NCBI GenBank assembly: GCA_029817715.1
Contig: JARUPY010000164.1
Span: forward strand, 1,058,001 to 1,122,000
Direction of reading: 5' to 3'
DNA length: 64,000 bases
Source of the DNA: Melastoma dodecandrum
Taxonomy: Eukaryota > Streptophyta > Magnoliopsida > Myrtales > Melastomataceae
Part shown: piece after piece, positions 23,745-34,031 of the stretch
Layout: each line of letters begins with the position of its first letter
Numbering within the stretch: the stretch's first letter is position 1
Notes under the pieces: generated by a model
Databases searched by the model: none
What the model saw: only the letters and a program-made list of their open reading frames with translations
What the model was told of the DNA's origin: nothing
Translations under genes and position numbers: made by a program

Positions 23745-26700
23745 ACGACGAGAACAAGGAAAATTACATACATCAAACTTAGTCCCCACCTCATTGTCGG
23801 GAGAGAGTTTATATACTCGGTCGATGGTGGATGATGGTACTAGACCGTCGCCTGTGGAGATTCCTCGTCGAGGAGACAACTCTTTTCAACGAAGGCCCAC
23901 AGAGAGTGGGGCATGATAGATAGCCCCTTCGGGCCCCTTTGGTCGATCACCTTAATTACCGCTAATATGTTGCTCATCTAATCGAGCAAGTGGTCCCTGG
24001 GCAATACGAAGGAAAGAAGTGAGCATCGACAATACCCCTTCCCTTGAGTATATCGATAAGGATTATTGCTACCCTAGAGGGAACAAGATCCCCGACTATA
24101 CCTGTTTTTAGGGAGAAGACGATACGACCCCTAAGGAACATATTGCTAGATTTACTCACTAGATTGGAGATAGTTGGAATAATGATTACCAGAATCTTCA
24201 TTTATTTCTGAATTTGTTAACTAAATTTAGGATGGCAAGATATGCATTCCAACTTCATGTTAACCTTCACGACAATGGATTTGACGATTACACTCGTCAA
24301 ATGCACTTGCATGAGAAAACAACCTGAAGAACATGCCGCTTCCCCTCTTCAATGGTTTTGTAAGGCTCGTCTTAGGTGTAAGACAACTATTTCCAAGGAG
24401 GAGATTGTGCGGATTGCTCAAGATGCTCTTGATATTCGAATCAGGAAAAAGATTTCGGATGAGACTTTTAGGGATCTTTAGGAGTTGTGCCAGAGAGCTA
24501 CTAAGGAAGAGAATCATCTGAGAGAAGAATCACGTGCTCCAGTGGTCTATCATGTCGAATCGGCCACGTTTGAGGTTGATAAGGTTGAATTTGTTAAGAG
24601 CGAGTCAACCATTTGTGATCCCTTAGCAAAGAAATATTTCAAAGCTAAGGCGTCGCAGCGGCGGTCAAATTTCGTTCGACATAGAAACGGAGATGACATA
24701 TTTGACTGGCACCATGAACGAGGTCAGATTAAACTTAAGTCAAGGTATAGATTGCCTCAAACCGTTAAGGAAAAACGGTGAAGTTTTTGTAAGTGGCGTG
24801 GGTCGTTTGCCCACGCTACCAATGATTGTCTGACTTTTAGGAATTTAATTCAAGATCTGATCGAATATGAAGTCCTTTATTTCCATGAGACGAACAATGT
24901 GATAGTTGTTGCTGAACAACCCTTTGAAAAATGTGAAGTGCAGACGTTGGATTTCAATTGTCTTGATGTTATCGAATACTCTGTTTTGTAGGGCTTTGAG
25001 GTGTTTGGAGAAACTTATGTGGCTAATGCCCTCTATCGAAGACTTGCTAATAAAGTGATCGTTAGACTTCTGGTGCAATCATCTACTGTATGTGCTGGAA
25101 TAAGTTGGTGGCACACGGATACTACCCATACTACTGATAAGTGCTTCATGTTCAATAAATTCCTATAGAGCCATTAGCGAGACGCATGGTCGAACCAATG
25201 ACCAGCATCATGGTTCGAGGAACAAGTTTGCATCGATGGGGGATCAAACGCGTCAGGAAACATTAGTTCCAAAAGGCGACAAGGCTATGGAGAAAGTTTC
25301 TTCCCATCAATCACAGGTGAAGCGTGACCCTTTGATTTATGAAAGGACTACAACTGATTCTGTATCGACGGAGAAACCAGAGAAGGTTGGGCTTGATAAC
25401 CTCCTAATGATGTCGAACTTGAACCTTTGGAGGAGATTGCACCCATTCTGCTACTATCAAAAGCTACAATGAGCCCTTTGGATGGACTCAACTCTCATGC
25501 ATTGAAGCATATGGAGTGTGTGCTCGATGCAAGCTTATCCTTCGGCATAAGATACTTATCACTCAGCTTTGCAACCTCGTTATTGGGGGCGCCTTGGATG
25601 GGGAGGAGGATCAAGGAATGAAACATATATTTATTATTTGTCTAGATTGTTGTCACCATTCAAAATTCGATATTCAAGCTATGACATAGTTTTTCGTGCT
25701 TGAATATCGAATTTATATCGGGGACAATAATCTAGAAAGATAACTAATAGCTCAATCGCTGCTTGATCGTCATCCTCCTAGGCCAAGGCACCCCAATAAA
25801 TTTTTCACTTGTTGACGCATACAGATTGAATGATCTGCCAATATAAGGGGCTCATTTAAGTATTCCTTGATTAAATCGAATACTCGCTCATGTTTGATAG
25901 TCCATTCGAACAAATTTTTACCCCTTAGAATAGTCGAAAATGCCTTGACTTTACCATCCTGAGGTAAATAATTTGACCTAAAAAAACCATGTAGTTCTTT
26001 CTTAGTTGTAGGGGTAGTAGTTCTTGGATAGGTTTAGTCTTGCACAAAGAAACCCAAAAACCTACCTGCAAGGAATCCAAAAGCTCCCTTAAGGATTCAA
26101 TTTTAGATTATGTTGTCATATTTTTAGAAATTATTTTCTCAAATAACTAACATGAATATCATTGACAATCATTTGTTAACAAAATCGTCGATATACACTT
26201 GAATATCATCGATAATCGATGGATTGGCGTCGACTAGGGGCTCTGAAATTGGAGTTTACATCCTCTCATCTTCAAAAGTTCCATTTAAAATGGTTGTTAG
26301 ATCAATGACCCCCTAACGTGGTCAAATATGAAGCCTTCTTGGTTTAAATGCCTTTGTCGACCTCAATGTTACCCATAGTATTGTTCGAGGAGATTCTCAA
26401 TTGGTAATAAATCATGTCAACAAGATGAGTATGTGTAATTTTGACCATTTACAAAGATATCTGGCAAAGTTTTGTTTTTTACGAGATCAGTTTGTTTCAA
26501 TTACCTTTGAACATATACCTCATAAAGACAATGTTAATGCTAACATGCTCGCTCAGCATGCTTATGGTTTCGACATGACGATCTCATTATGCAAGAGTTG
26601 GGAGGGATTACCCCCACACTATCATGTTTGGTTCACAAAGAGGACATGTAAGTTAATACACTAAACATGTTTAAGCCACTTATGATTGGTCAGAATCCAT

Positions 26701-27005
26701 TAAGACATTTCTCATGGAAAGGGGGCAACCCAGAAGTTAGACCATCGACACGATTCCGTGCCTTGATCAAAGGTGTCTTATGTAGAAAAATCAATGGTGA
26801 TGTGCTTCTTCGCTACATCGATATGGACGAAGCCATATCTATCATGATCAAAAACCATGAGAGGTTATGCAAGCTACATCATTTAGGCATCAATATGTGT
26901 TAGTCCATGTGGAAGCATGATTTCTTCTGGTCATCGATAATAAAGAAATGCATTGAAATGGCCAAAGGGTATGAGAAGTGTCAACGCCTTCATGTAGTTG
27001 ACTAC
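23745..27005 (+). mobile_element. Degenerate Ty3/gypsy relic (gag, RNase H, integrase pieces)
   Basis: Gag similarity runs from about 24240 to 25170. It includes a KWRGSFAHATNDCLTFRNLI-like block and a WWHTDTTHTTD block that are shared with the Tat element gag at 35530 and 35860. A piece matching the end of RNase H lies at 26401-26600 (DSQLVINHVN-like start, then EHIPHKDNVNANMLA). An integrase zinc-binding piece follows at about 26780-26995. Protease and most RT are gone, and a reversed RT fragment sits in the middle. Many stops show that it is old. The LARD may have been inserted into this relic. Confidence 0.75.
25555..26090 (-). pseudogene. Inverted gypsy RT fragment forming an imperfect palindrome
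   Basis: Read on the minus strand, about 26090 to 25800 encodes the RT-to-RNase H connection of a gypsy polymerase, with a TTKKELHGFF-like block followed by an IKEYLNEPLI-like block. The next part pairs with the plus-strand piece at 25570-25690. The arms share TTATTGGGG, CCTTGG, GAGGAGGAT and TCTAGATTRTTGTC, and the hairpin tip lies at about 25690. Head-to-head copies of the same pol region explain the palindrome. Confidence 0.55.
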
Positions 27006-28040
27006 CCTTGAGCAAATAATTGGAATGCATAGTTGGAAAGCGAGTTGAAAAAAGCAGCATAAAAAATAATTGGAATGCATAGTTGATTACCTTGAGCAAA
27101 TAGCCATCATGTAGTCTACAGGGTAGCAACTATGTATCTAGCCCTCCTAACTTTATGAGTTTAAGGGCTTAAATAGTCATCCATATGATAGTGTCTCTTA
27201 AGCTATTCAAAATTAAGAGTTTGAGTACTAATAATCGTTGTAACAAGAGATTTGCGACTCAGGACATCAGCTATTATATTCAGTTGTGGTGACTTGTGCT
27301 TTAAAGAAAATTTGAACTCATTTAAAAAGCAACTATGCTTTGATCCCTGCAGAATTATTTCTTAGAGTTTAGACTGCACAATGGTTAATTATAAGAATGT
27401 AAGAAAAACTCAAATAATGCCGCCTCTAGTACCAATTGCTGGAGTAGTAAAGCGGAAACCTGGGAATTTCACATAAATAACTTAGGAAAACAAGTGAAAC
27501 TGAAAAGAAAGATAAGAAAAGAAAGTTTGTACAGAAAGTCTTATAACAGAAAACTAAAAAACAAAATTACATTAATTGTTTGTTGTGAGCCAAAAGCCTC
27601 TTATTAATACTAGAAAAGATGCCTGCAATCTTATTCCTAAGATATCTGCAAAACATAATAATGTAAAAGCTTCAAATTTATTATGGTCCTTCATCATTTT
27701 GCAATTAGGAAATTTCAACCCACTCATTTTATGGAAGCTTACAAGGTGGAATTTTTGCCTGCACTAGAATGGTTCATCATTATGAGTGCACGTGAAACAA
27801 GTGAGTGCTATGACTAAGAAGTCTTGTTTGATGAGCCAATAGTTTCGTAATTGATTCTACAGATTTGGACTGCCATATAAAGGATTTCCATTTCAGCAAC
27901 ATGGCGGTCTTTGTTATGAACTTGTTTCTGCAGTAGTATGGCATTTCATGGGATGTCTTTACCATGTGGCCATTAAGGTTTATATACCCTTTTATTTGTG
28001 TTCTGTCTCATACTGCCATTATATGACCAGAAACTATCTT
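27006..28040. other. AT-rich intergenic, no gene recognised
   Basis: Short frames only. A direct repeat of AATAATTGGAATGCATAGTTG occurs at about 27017 and 27065. Nothing else was recognised. Confidence 0.5.
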
Positions 28041-28259
28041 GGTGAGTTTGGTTTCCGGTAAAGGAACGTGAGGTAGAATGTAATCGGTGGCGGAATGAAT
28101 TGGAATGCCCATTCCTTAGAGTAGGGAAGATGGAATGGAATTAGGACCGGAATGGAATACAATTTCGGCTCATTTTAGCACAATCAAACGTTGGGATAAG
28201 CCGGAATGGAAAACAAATTCATTCCGTTCCACCCTCAATTTCAGAAAACAAACACACCA
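28041..28259. mobile_element. Small MITE-like element downstream of COR413
   Basis: Its ends form imperfect terminal inverted repeats: GGTGAGTTTGGTTTCCG on the left and the complement of GGTGTGTTTGTTTTCTG on the right. The body is dense in GGAATGGAAT/ATTCC repeats that can pair with each other. This is the look of a common class of small plant MITEs. No exact target duplication was found, so the superfamily is left open. Confidence 0.55.
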
Positions 28260-28476
28260 TCACTGTTGAATCTTGTTTGCCACATTTTATCGTGATGCCA
28301 CTTTGAATATCTTTGATGGCGTGCTGGTTATAATATTTAGTACCTCTGACTCAGTTCTAGTATCATGGGCAAGTTCATAGATTGTTGGATGCTAGAATAC
28401 GTGCTGGAGAAGGTCAATACATTTTGGGAATCACATGCAACAGATCTGCGTACAGTTCCCAACTCAGTGTTCAGGT

Positions 28477-29408
28477 CTAATGATTGTGCATAATGAAGTG
28501 CCCCAGGAGCGCCCAGACAGGGTAAATCATCAGAAGGATTATCCCGGCTGTGTTGGACAGTCCGTGTGGCTCCGTTATTGAGTTGTGGAATCCACCTGTT
28601 GCCCGGATGTGCTCCTGCAGGAGGAAGCACCCGATCAGGAGACATATAAGGATGCTGACCCAGCTGTCCTTCAACGTTACAGCAATGAAGTCCGGTGCAG
28701 CCACAAGCAGCAGGATCACCAATCCCGGGATTTCCAAAAACTCTGCAGGTTAAACAATGTTGTTAGCCGAAGGTGCCTGTAATCAAGTCAATGAGGTCCT
28801 GAGGGTTGGATTGATAGACTTACCTGGGAAATGTCGGGGGAAGAAAAGACGAAGAATGACCGCAACGAACGCGATCCATTTCCCGACCTCCCATCTACAA
28901 AATCAAGACGCGAGTTAGCCACAATGAGAGGAAGTGGAATGGATCTCGATCTCAAGATACCTCAGGAGGTGGAATATTGCGGAAGGGAGGGTGAAGAAAA
29001 TGTAGGGAACCAGGAGGGCAGTGAGCATGTTTGTCCTCCAATTGGTCCTGTCCAGCACCAACAGGTATCTGCAATTTTCACACACAGAAAGCTTAACATT
29101 CCTTGAATGGAACATCCTTGTGTTAAGAGAAAACCATAGCTTATGAGATGTATAGTCACAAGCATTTTCAAACTGGGAATTCAAGTTATGAACACCAAAA
29201 GCAAAGGTGCGAAGCAAGTTTCTGACATGGCAGCAAAGGAGGCGATCCATTTGAGGAAATGAGTGCCAAAACCCAAATCCTTGTGCTTGGAAAGCTCGCC
29301 AAAGATCTCGTCAGCGGCGACTTGTAAGAAACTCATTCCCCCGTCGATCAAATCACTCCCGCCACTCGCTTCATCGGTCTTCATGGCAATGTATTCCATC
29401 CTCCCCAT
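28477..29408 (-). CDS. COR413-PM-like: COR413-type cold-regulated plasma-membrane protein, four exons
   Basis: Exons on the minus strand are 29408-29227, 29068-28961, 28894-28824 and 28742-28477. All introns (158, 66 and 81 bp) have GT...AG ends and the phases match, giving 208 residues, the usual length for the plant COR413 family. Conserved family blocks appear in order: FLKWIASFAA, LLVLDRTNWRTNML, EVGKWIAFVAVILRLFFP, RHFP, CLLIGCFLLQEHIRA and the C-terminal YPVWALL. Several hydrophobic segments are expected to span the membrane. The family is induced by cold and drought and is linked to membrane stabilisation; the biochemical role is unproven. The start used is the first ATG at 29408, and a second Met lies three codons on. 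No stop or frameshift was seen. Plasma-membrane rather than plastid type is inferred from the lack of a long transit peptide. Confidence 0.93.
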
Positions 29409-29474
29409 GATTACCTTCTACCTGTTAACAAAATTTGCTTTCCTGTTCTTCTAGAAATCACCTTGGCGCAGGGT

Positions 29475-29490
29475 GGGGGGGGGGGGGGGG
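29475..29490 (+). repeat. Run of 16 G upstream of COR413
   Basis: A homopolymer of 16 G, preceded by GGGT, lies about 67 bp upstream of the COR413 start codon, where its 5' untranslated region or core promoter should be. It reads as C on the gene's coding strand. It may form a G-quadruplex, and such runs are also prone to sequencing error. Confidence 0.7.
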
Positions 29491-29694
29491 TTGAATAATT
29501 TGTTTTTCCAACAACAACACGGATGGTAATGGGGATGGTCCTGATAATAGAAAAACTGTCATCCAATCGGATGGTGTCTTCTTTGCATAATTTTAGGATC
29601 TTACTGTCTTGTTTTACCCCATGGCATTGGGCTGGTTTTAGTTTTAGTTTTTGGTGATTTTGTTTTTGGGCTGATTTTGAAGTGGGTTTTTATA

Positions 29695-30590
29695 GGAAGC
29701 GGCTAACGGTATGTGCATGTAACGGTTACGTAGTTTACTAATTAATACTAACGAAAAGTAGTAAATTTTACTAAAAGTTGACCGTTACTAACGAAGTCAA
29801 CGCATATTTAGTAAAAAATGTAGTAAAATTTACTACTTTTCGGTCAGCTTTTAGTAAAGTCAACGCAAACTTAGTAAAAAAGTATGGAAATTTTACTACT
29901 TTTTCACTGTTCATTCAAGTTCAAGTTTACTACTTTTTGCGATGACTTTACTATAATATTTCTGTTAGTAACGTCAACGCAAAATTAGTACTAAAAGTAG
30001 TAAAATTTACTCCTTTTTTTACAAATTTTGCATTGACTTTACTACTTTTTTTTCGTATTTTAGTAAAGTCAAACTAGTTTTAGTAAAAAAAGGAGTAAAA
30101 TTTACTACTTTTTTTACTAATTCTGCGTTGACGTTACTAACGGAAATCTTTTAGTAAAGTCAGCGCAAGGTTAGTAAAAAACGTAGTAAATTTTACTACT
30201 TTTTACTGTACGAAATATGCCGATAATTAGTAACTGTTTACTAATTCTGCTGTTTTTTTAGTAAAAAATTCTTCCTCTAAGTAAATTTTACTAATTTTGA
30301 GTTGTTTTTACTAAAAAAAGTAGTAAACTGTTACTAAAAAATGAAGGCGTTTACCAACAAATTTACTAATTAGAACAGTGTTTCCGAACCTAACTCCGAA
30401 CCTATTTATGTTGTGAAATTACCTCTCTACCCTGGTTACTAAACTTATTACTAATTTACTAAACATATTACTAATTTTGTTTGCATTTAGTTCAACTGCG
30501 TAAATATTACTAACTTAATTACTAATAATGAGGTCTAGTGCCGTAAAATTTACTATCTTTTTTTTAATATATATTGGTAAAGCGTTTGTC
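29695..30590. mobile_element. Mutator-like foldback element, one long arm
   Basis: It starts with GGAAGCGGCTAACGGTA, the same terminus as the complete foldback at 48175, and continues with the same series of TAGTAAA/TTTACTA and GTCAACGC motifs. It reaches the shared block GTGTTTCCGAACCTAACTCC at about 30376. After CCTGGTTACTAAAC at about 30435 only about 150 bp of degenerate TTACTAA repeats follow, and no matching right terminus was found. It is therefore a diverged copy whose second arm is deleted or rearranged. It lies about 290 bp upstream of the COR413 start. Confidence 0.7.
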
Positions 30591-31477
30591 GTTGGATTTG
30601 GGTTTCCTGGCTGCACGTCGTCCCCGAGTTCCTGTCATAACCGATTTACTTTTCATCCACATTTGGGGCTGAAATTGTCTTTGAATTCTCTGTCATAACC
30701 GATTCGATTCTCAATTTCAAAGCTAAACAAGTTTTATCCGCAACAACCCCAAGTTTATCGTCATAATAATAAAAATGTCAACCCGTCGTTCGCACGGATA
30801 CTTCCTCACTTAGGAGGCTGTCCATATTGCTCATGGAAATGTCCTTGGGCATTGGACATCATCCTTGAGTATATCGTTCGCATCATTTCGTTCTTACGTA
30901 TTCAAACCGTACATTCACTATTTCGGACTCAATCTTACTATCTCAAGAATTTTCCCTTTTCATGACACATTCATACCATATGTACAACCCTATTTGCATT
31001 CATAAACTAAAAAAATATAGGTTATTACAGGAGGTATTCCTAAAGTCCTCTTGAATCTTTGCCAAATTGACCTCCCTCTTCCATGGGAGAAAATACAATA
31101 TACCATGACTCCAATTACGAACAAAAACTTGCTGAGTCCGAGAAAAGAATTTGAGACAAAATTTGATAGATCGTCAACAGTTCAACTTTGATGCTTTCTA
31201 CACCAACAGGAAGCAAAATGGTTAGAATAGACCAATCAGGACGAAGAATATAGAGAGCTAAAGAAAATTAACAATCTCAGGTTCGAAACTTGTTACATGC
31301 AGCCACATTTGGTCAAAGATCGATTAATTTTGGCCAAAATATCCTATTCGAATCGAGTTCGAATTAGTCGAGACGAAACTCTGAATACTGTACACGCCGA
31401 GTCTCTTTTGTTTGTTTCTTTCTTTACAAGTTATGATTATGTTTCATCCGAGATTCTTCCATTAAGAAATGTCAATC
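30591..31477. other. Intergenic, no gene recognised
   Basis: Two copies of a CTGTCATAACCGATTYR motif lie near 30635 and 30690. Otherwise nothing recognisable was found. Confidence 0.5.
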
Positions 31478-32400
31478 GGGGAGCGGCTAACGTCCGTTAA
31501 CACAAATTATCGTCAATGTAAAAAATTTCCTTTAAATTTTGTACAAATGTACAAAAAATTCTCATTTTTAGTAATGTACTAAGAAATTACTATTTAAACG
31601 TTGTACATTGTACAACGTTTGAACAATGTTTTACGTTGTACATTGTACAACTTTTCAACAATAATTTATTTATCGATTCACTGTTTTGTACATTACTAGC
31701 AAATCATTGTTTAAACGTTGTACAATGTACAACGAAAAGCACTATTCAAACGTTATACAATATATAACGTTTCAACGGTGATTTTCTAGAATGTACAAAG
31801 TGTACAAATAAATCACTGTTTAAACATTGTACATTACACAACGTAAAACACTATTAAAAACACATTATATAATGTACAACGTTTAAAAGGTAATTTCTTG
31901 GCAATGTACAAAAATAGAAAATTGGACCTTGTACTTATGAACGGGCTTATAGTAAAAGTAGTCATGTGTTTTATCTTGGTACTCCCAACTACTTTTAGTA
32001 CAAGCCTGTTCAAAAGTACTAGGCCAAATTTTCTGTTTTATACATTAGTAAGAAATTATTGTTTAAACGTTGTACATTGTACAACGTTTGCACAATGTTT
32101 TACGTTGTATATTGTGCAACGTTTAAACAATGATTTATTTATACATTTTGTATATTTCACTGTTTTATATTTTACTGAGAAATCAATATTCAAACGTTAT
32201 ACGTTACACGACGTTTGAATAGTGCTTTTCGTTATACGCTGTACATGTTTAAATAATGTTTAAATAATGAGTTGTTAGTAATGTATAAAATAGTGAAATG
32301 TGCCGTTAAACTTTATTCAAACGTATTTTAATATGTTACTAAAAAATGAAAATTATATTACTAAAAAATGAAAATTTTTCAGGCGGGGTTAGAATGTGGG
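31478..32400. mobile_element. AT-rich foldback element with GTACATTGTACAAC palindromes
   Basis: The whole stretch folds on itself around about 31965. The sequence AGAAAATTGGACCTTGTACT on the left pairs with the complement of AGTACTAGGCCAAATTTTCT on the right, and TTAGTAATGTA/TACATTAGTAA blocks pair farther out. Inside each arm are smaller palindromes such as AACGTTGTACATTGTACAAC at about 31598 and 32070. The left end contains GAGCGGCTAACG, resembling the terminus of the Mutator-like foldbacks. The right end is not clear, no target duplication was found, and no coding capacity is seen. Confidence 0.6.
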
Positions 32401-32878
32401 AAATATAAATAGTAGGAGGAAATGATGCACGTTGAAACAAGAGCTCCCTGAGGTTGACCCAATCATCATAATTTTTGAAGCGCTAATGTACGGATACAAA
32501 AATTTTGGTGGATTGGTTTCCGTTTAAAGAAAACACAAATGACAAAGTCTACATTTCCGTTGAACTGTATGGAACTAAAAAATTACCCCGACTGCTGTTA
32601 ACGATTTTATTGCTATCCTCTTTTAATAGCTTGATTAAAAACCGTGTTTTATATTCATAGATGCCTGTATTAAGAAACAATGAGTCGTCAAATTCCAAGT
32701 CAATCGGCACAATGAAAACGCAGACGAATTGAAACATGAAGGTAATTGCAGTAAAAGATTATTATCTTGGAGCATGAATAAATGCATAAAAGACTTTGAA
32801 GAATGCGCAGATTCATTGAAACGATATTGGGGTTTTGGGTCTCCTTAAATTGATAATCGAATGTGAATGTCGACTGTG

Positions 32879-33886
32879 TGTTGACATGATAGGATATTCT
32901 GGGCCTGTGTTAAGTCTACAGCCCATATTGGAACACGGGTCTTAGCTAAGTTTATAGCCCGTCGACTGTACCGAATCCCCAGTCTGCAACAGCCTAAATC
33001 TACGACCCCTTTTAGAACTACGAGTGTGAGCTAAGTCTACAACTCATCGGAACACGTCCCACGCACGATCTCATTAAGTGGAGGTTAGAAGAATCTCTGA
33101 GAAAAAACAAACTCCGAGATCCCTGGAGAGAAATTAAGATCAAGCCACGATTTAAGGGATTTTTTGGGGACGTGTGGAGCGTCCAAAGACTTACGGAATT
33201 TAATATAAAAGGGAGAGTAGATTCTACTTAGAAAAAATCACGATCAATCAGCCAAACACAAGCTTTGCATTGCTCGTCACCCTTAGTTTAGTAGGTACCT
33301 CGGCTCGGGTTTATTGGGTCATCCTTCCTACAGCGGAGTGAGCAACCGTAGCTCCGTTGATCAACCTTCCGCCAGCACTCCCATCGTTGAGACGGGCAGC
33401 CGTAGTCTCGACACCCAGCTTCCACCATCGCCTCCACCGTCGGGACGAGCAACCGTAGTTCCGGCGATCATCCTCCGCCTGCATCTCCGCCACCAAGGTG
33501 TTCATTCGAGGCCTTAGCATCCACATCCGACATCCGCCAGACTCTGCTTCACGGGGTGCAAGTCTACAGCGCACTGTACCGAGTCTACAGCGTCAGCAGT
33601 GACGTCAGCACCAGGTCTACGTTTCGCGACAGCGAGTCTACAGCGTCAGCAGTGACGTCAGCTCTAGTCGTACCTCCAACAGCGAGTCTACATAGCCTCC
33701 GTCATCCATACCACCGTTTTTTCCTTCGTTTTTATGGCTGTAAGCATTCGTTTCTTCTTTTAAAACTTTGAACTTGTAACAGTCGTATTATTTATCATTG
33801 AAATTCATCTTTCTGATGACCACATACAATTCCCTGTGAGTCCAATTGCCAAATATTTCCGACGTGGTCCGTTTCCTACGCGAACA
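32879..33886 (+). repeat. 5' LTR of the Tat element
   Basis: It runs 1008 bp from TGTTGACATGATAGG to CCTACGCGAACA. A TATA box (TATAAAAG) lies at 33204-33211. The second half has two copies of GAGTCTACAGCGTCAGCAG followed by TGACGTCA. Confidence 0.92.
33600..33660 (+). promoter_or_regulatory. Paired TGACGTCA palindromes in the 5' LTR
   Basis: Perfect bZIP-type sites TGACGTCA lie at 33600-33607 and 33653-33660, each within a repeated CAGCGTCAGCAG context. The 3' LTR has the same pair at 45328-45335 and 45381-45388. They lie about 400 bp downstream of the TATA box, so any role would be as a downstream element or a result of local duplication. Confidence 0.5.
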
Positions 33887-33892
33887 CGTCTT

Positions 33893-33910
33893 TGGCGACC
33901 ACAGTGGGAG
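33893..33910 (+). other. Primer-binding site of the Tat element
   Basis: TGGCGACCACAGTGGGAG begins six bases after the 5' LTR and has the form of a gypsy primer site. The tRNA was not assigned. Confidence 0.65.
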
Positions 33911-34031
33911 CGAGTAAAATACCTCATATTTGCAGATGGCAAAAAATACTAGAAGTGGTGCGAACCGCGACCCTCCACCTCCATTAGATGGAGATGGTAC
34001 TTTTTAAACAGGGGATCCGATCACCGAAAAT

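Noticed and set aside
28550..29106. Plus-strand ORFs opposite COR413
   Set aside because: Shadow frames of the COR413 exons, with no domains of their own.
33311..33771. Open frames in the Tat 5' LTR, repeated at 45039-45529
   Set aside because: They are LTR sequence present twice, with frames on both strands; no protein family was recognised.
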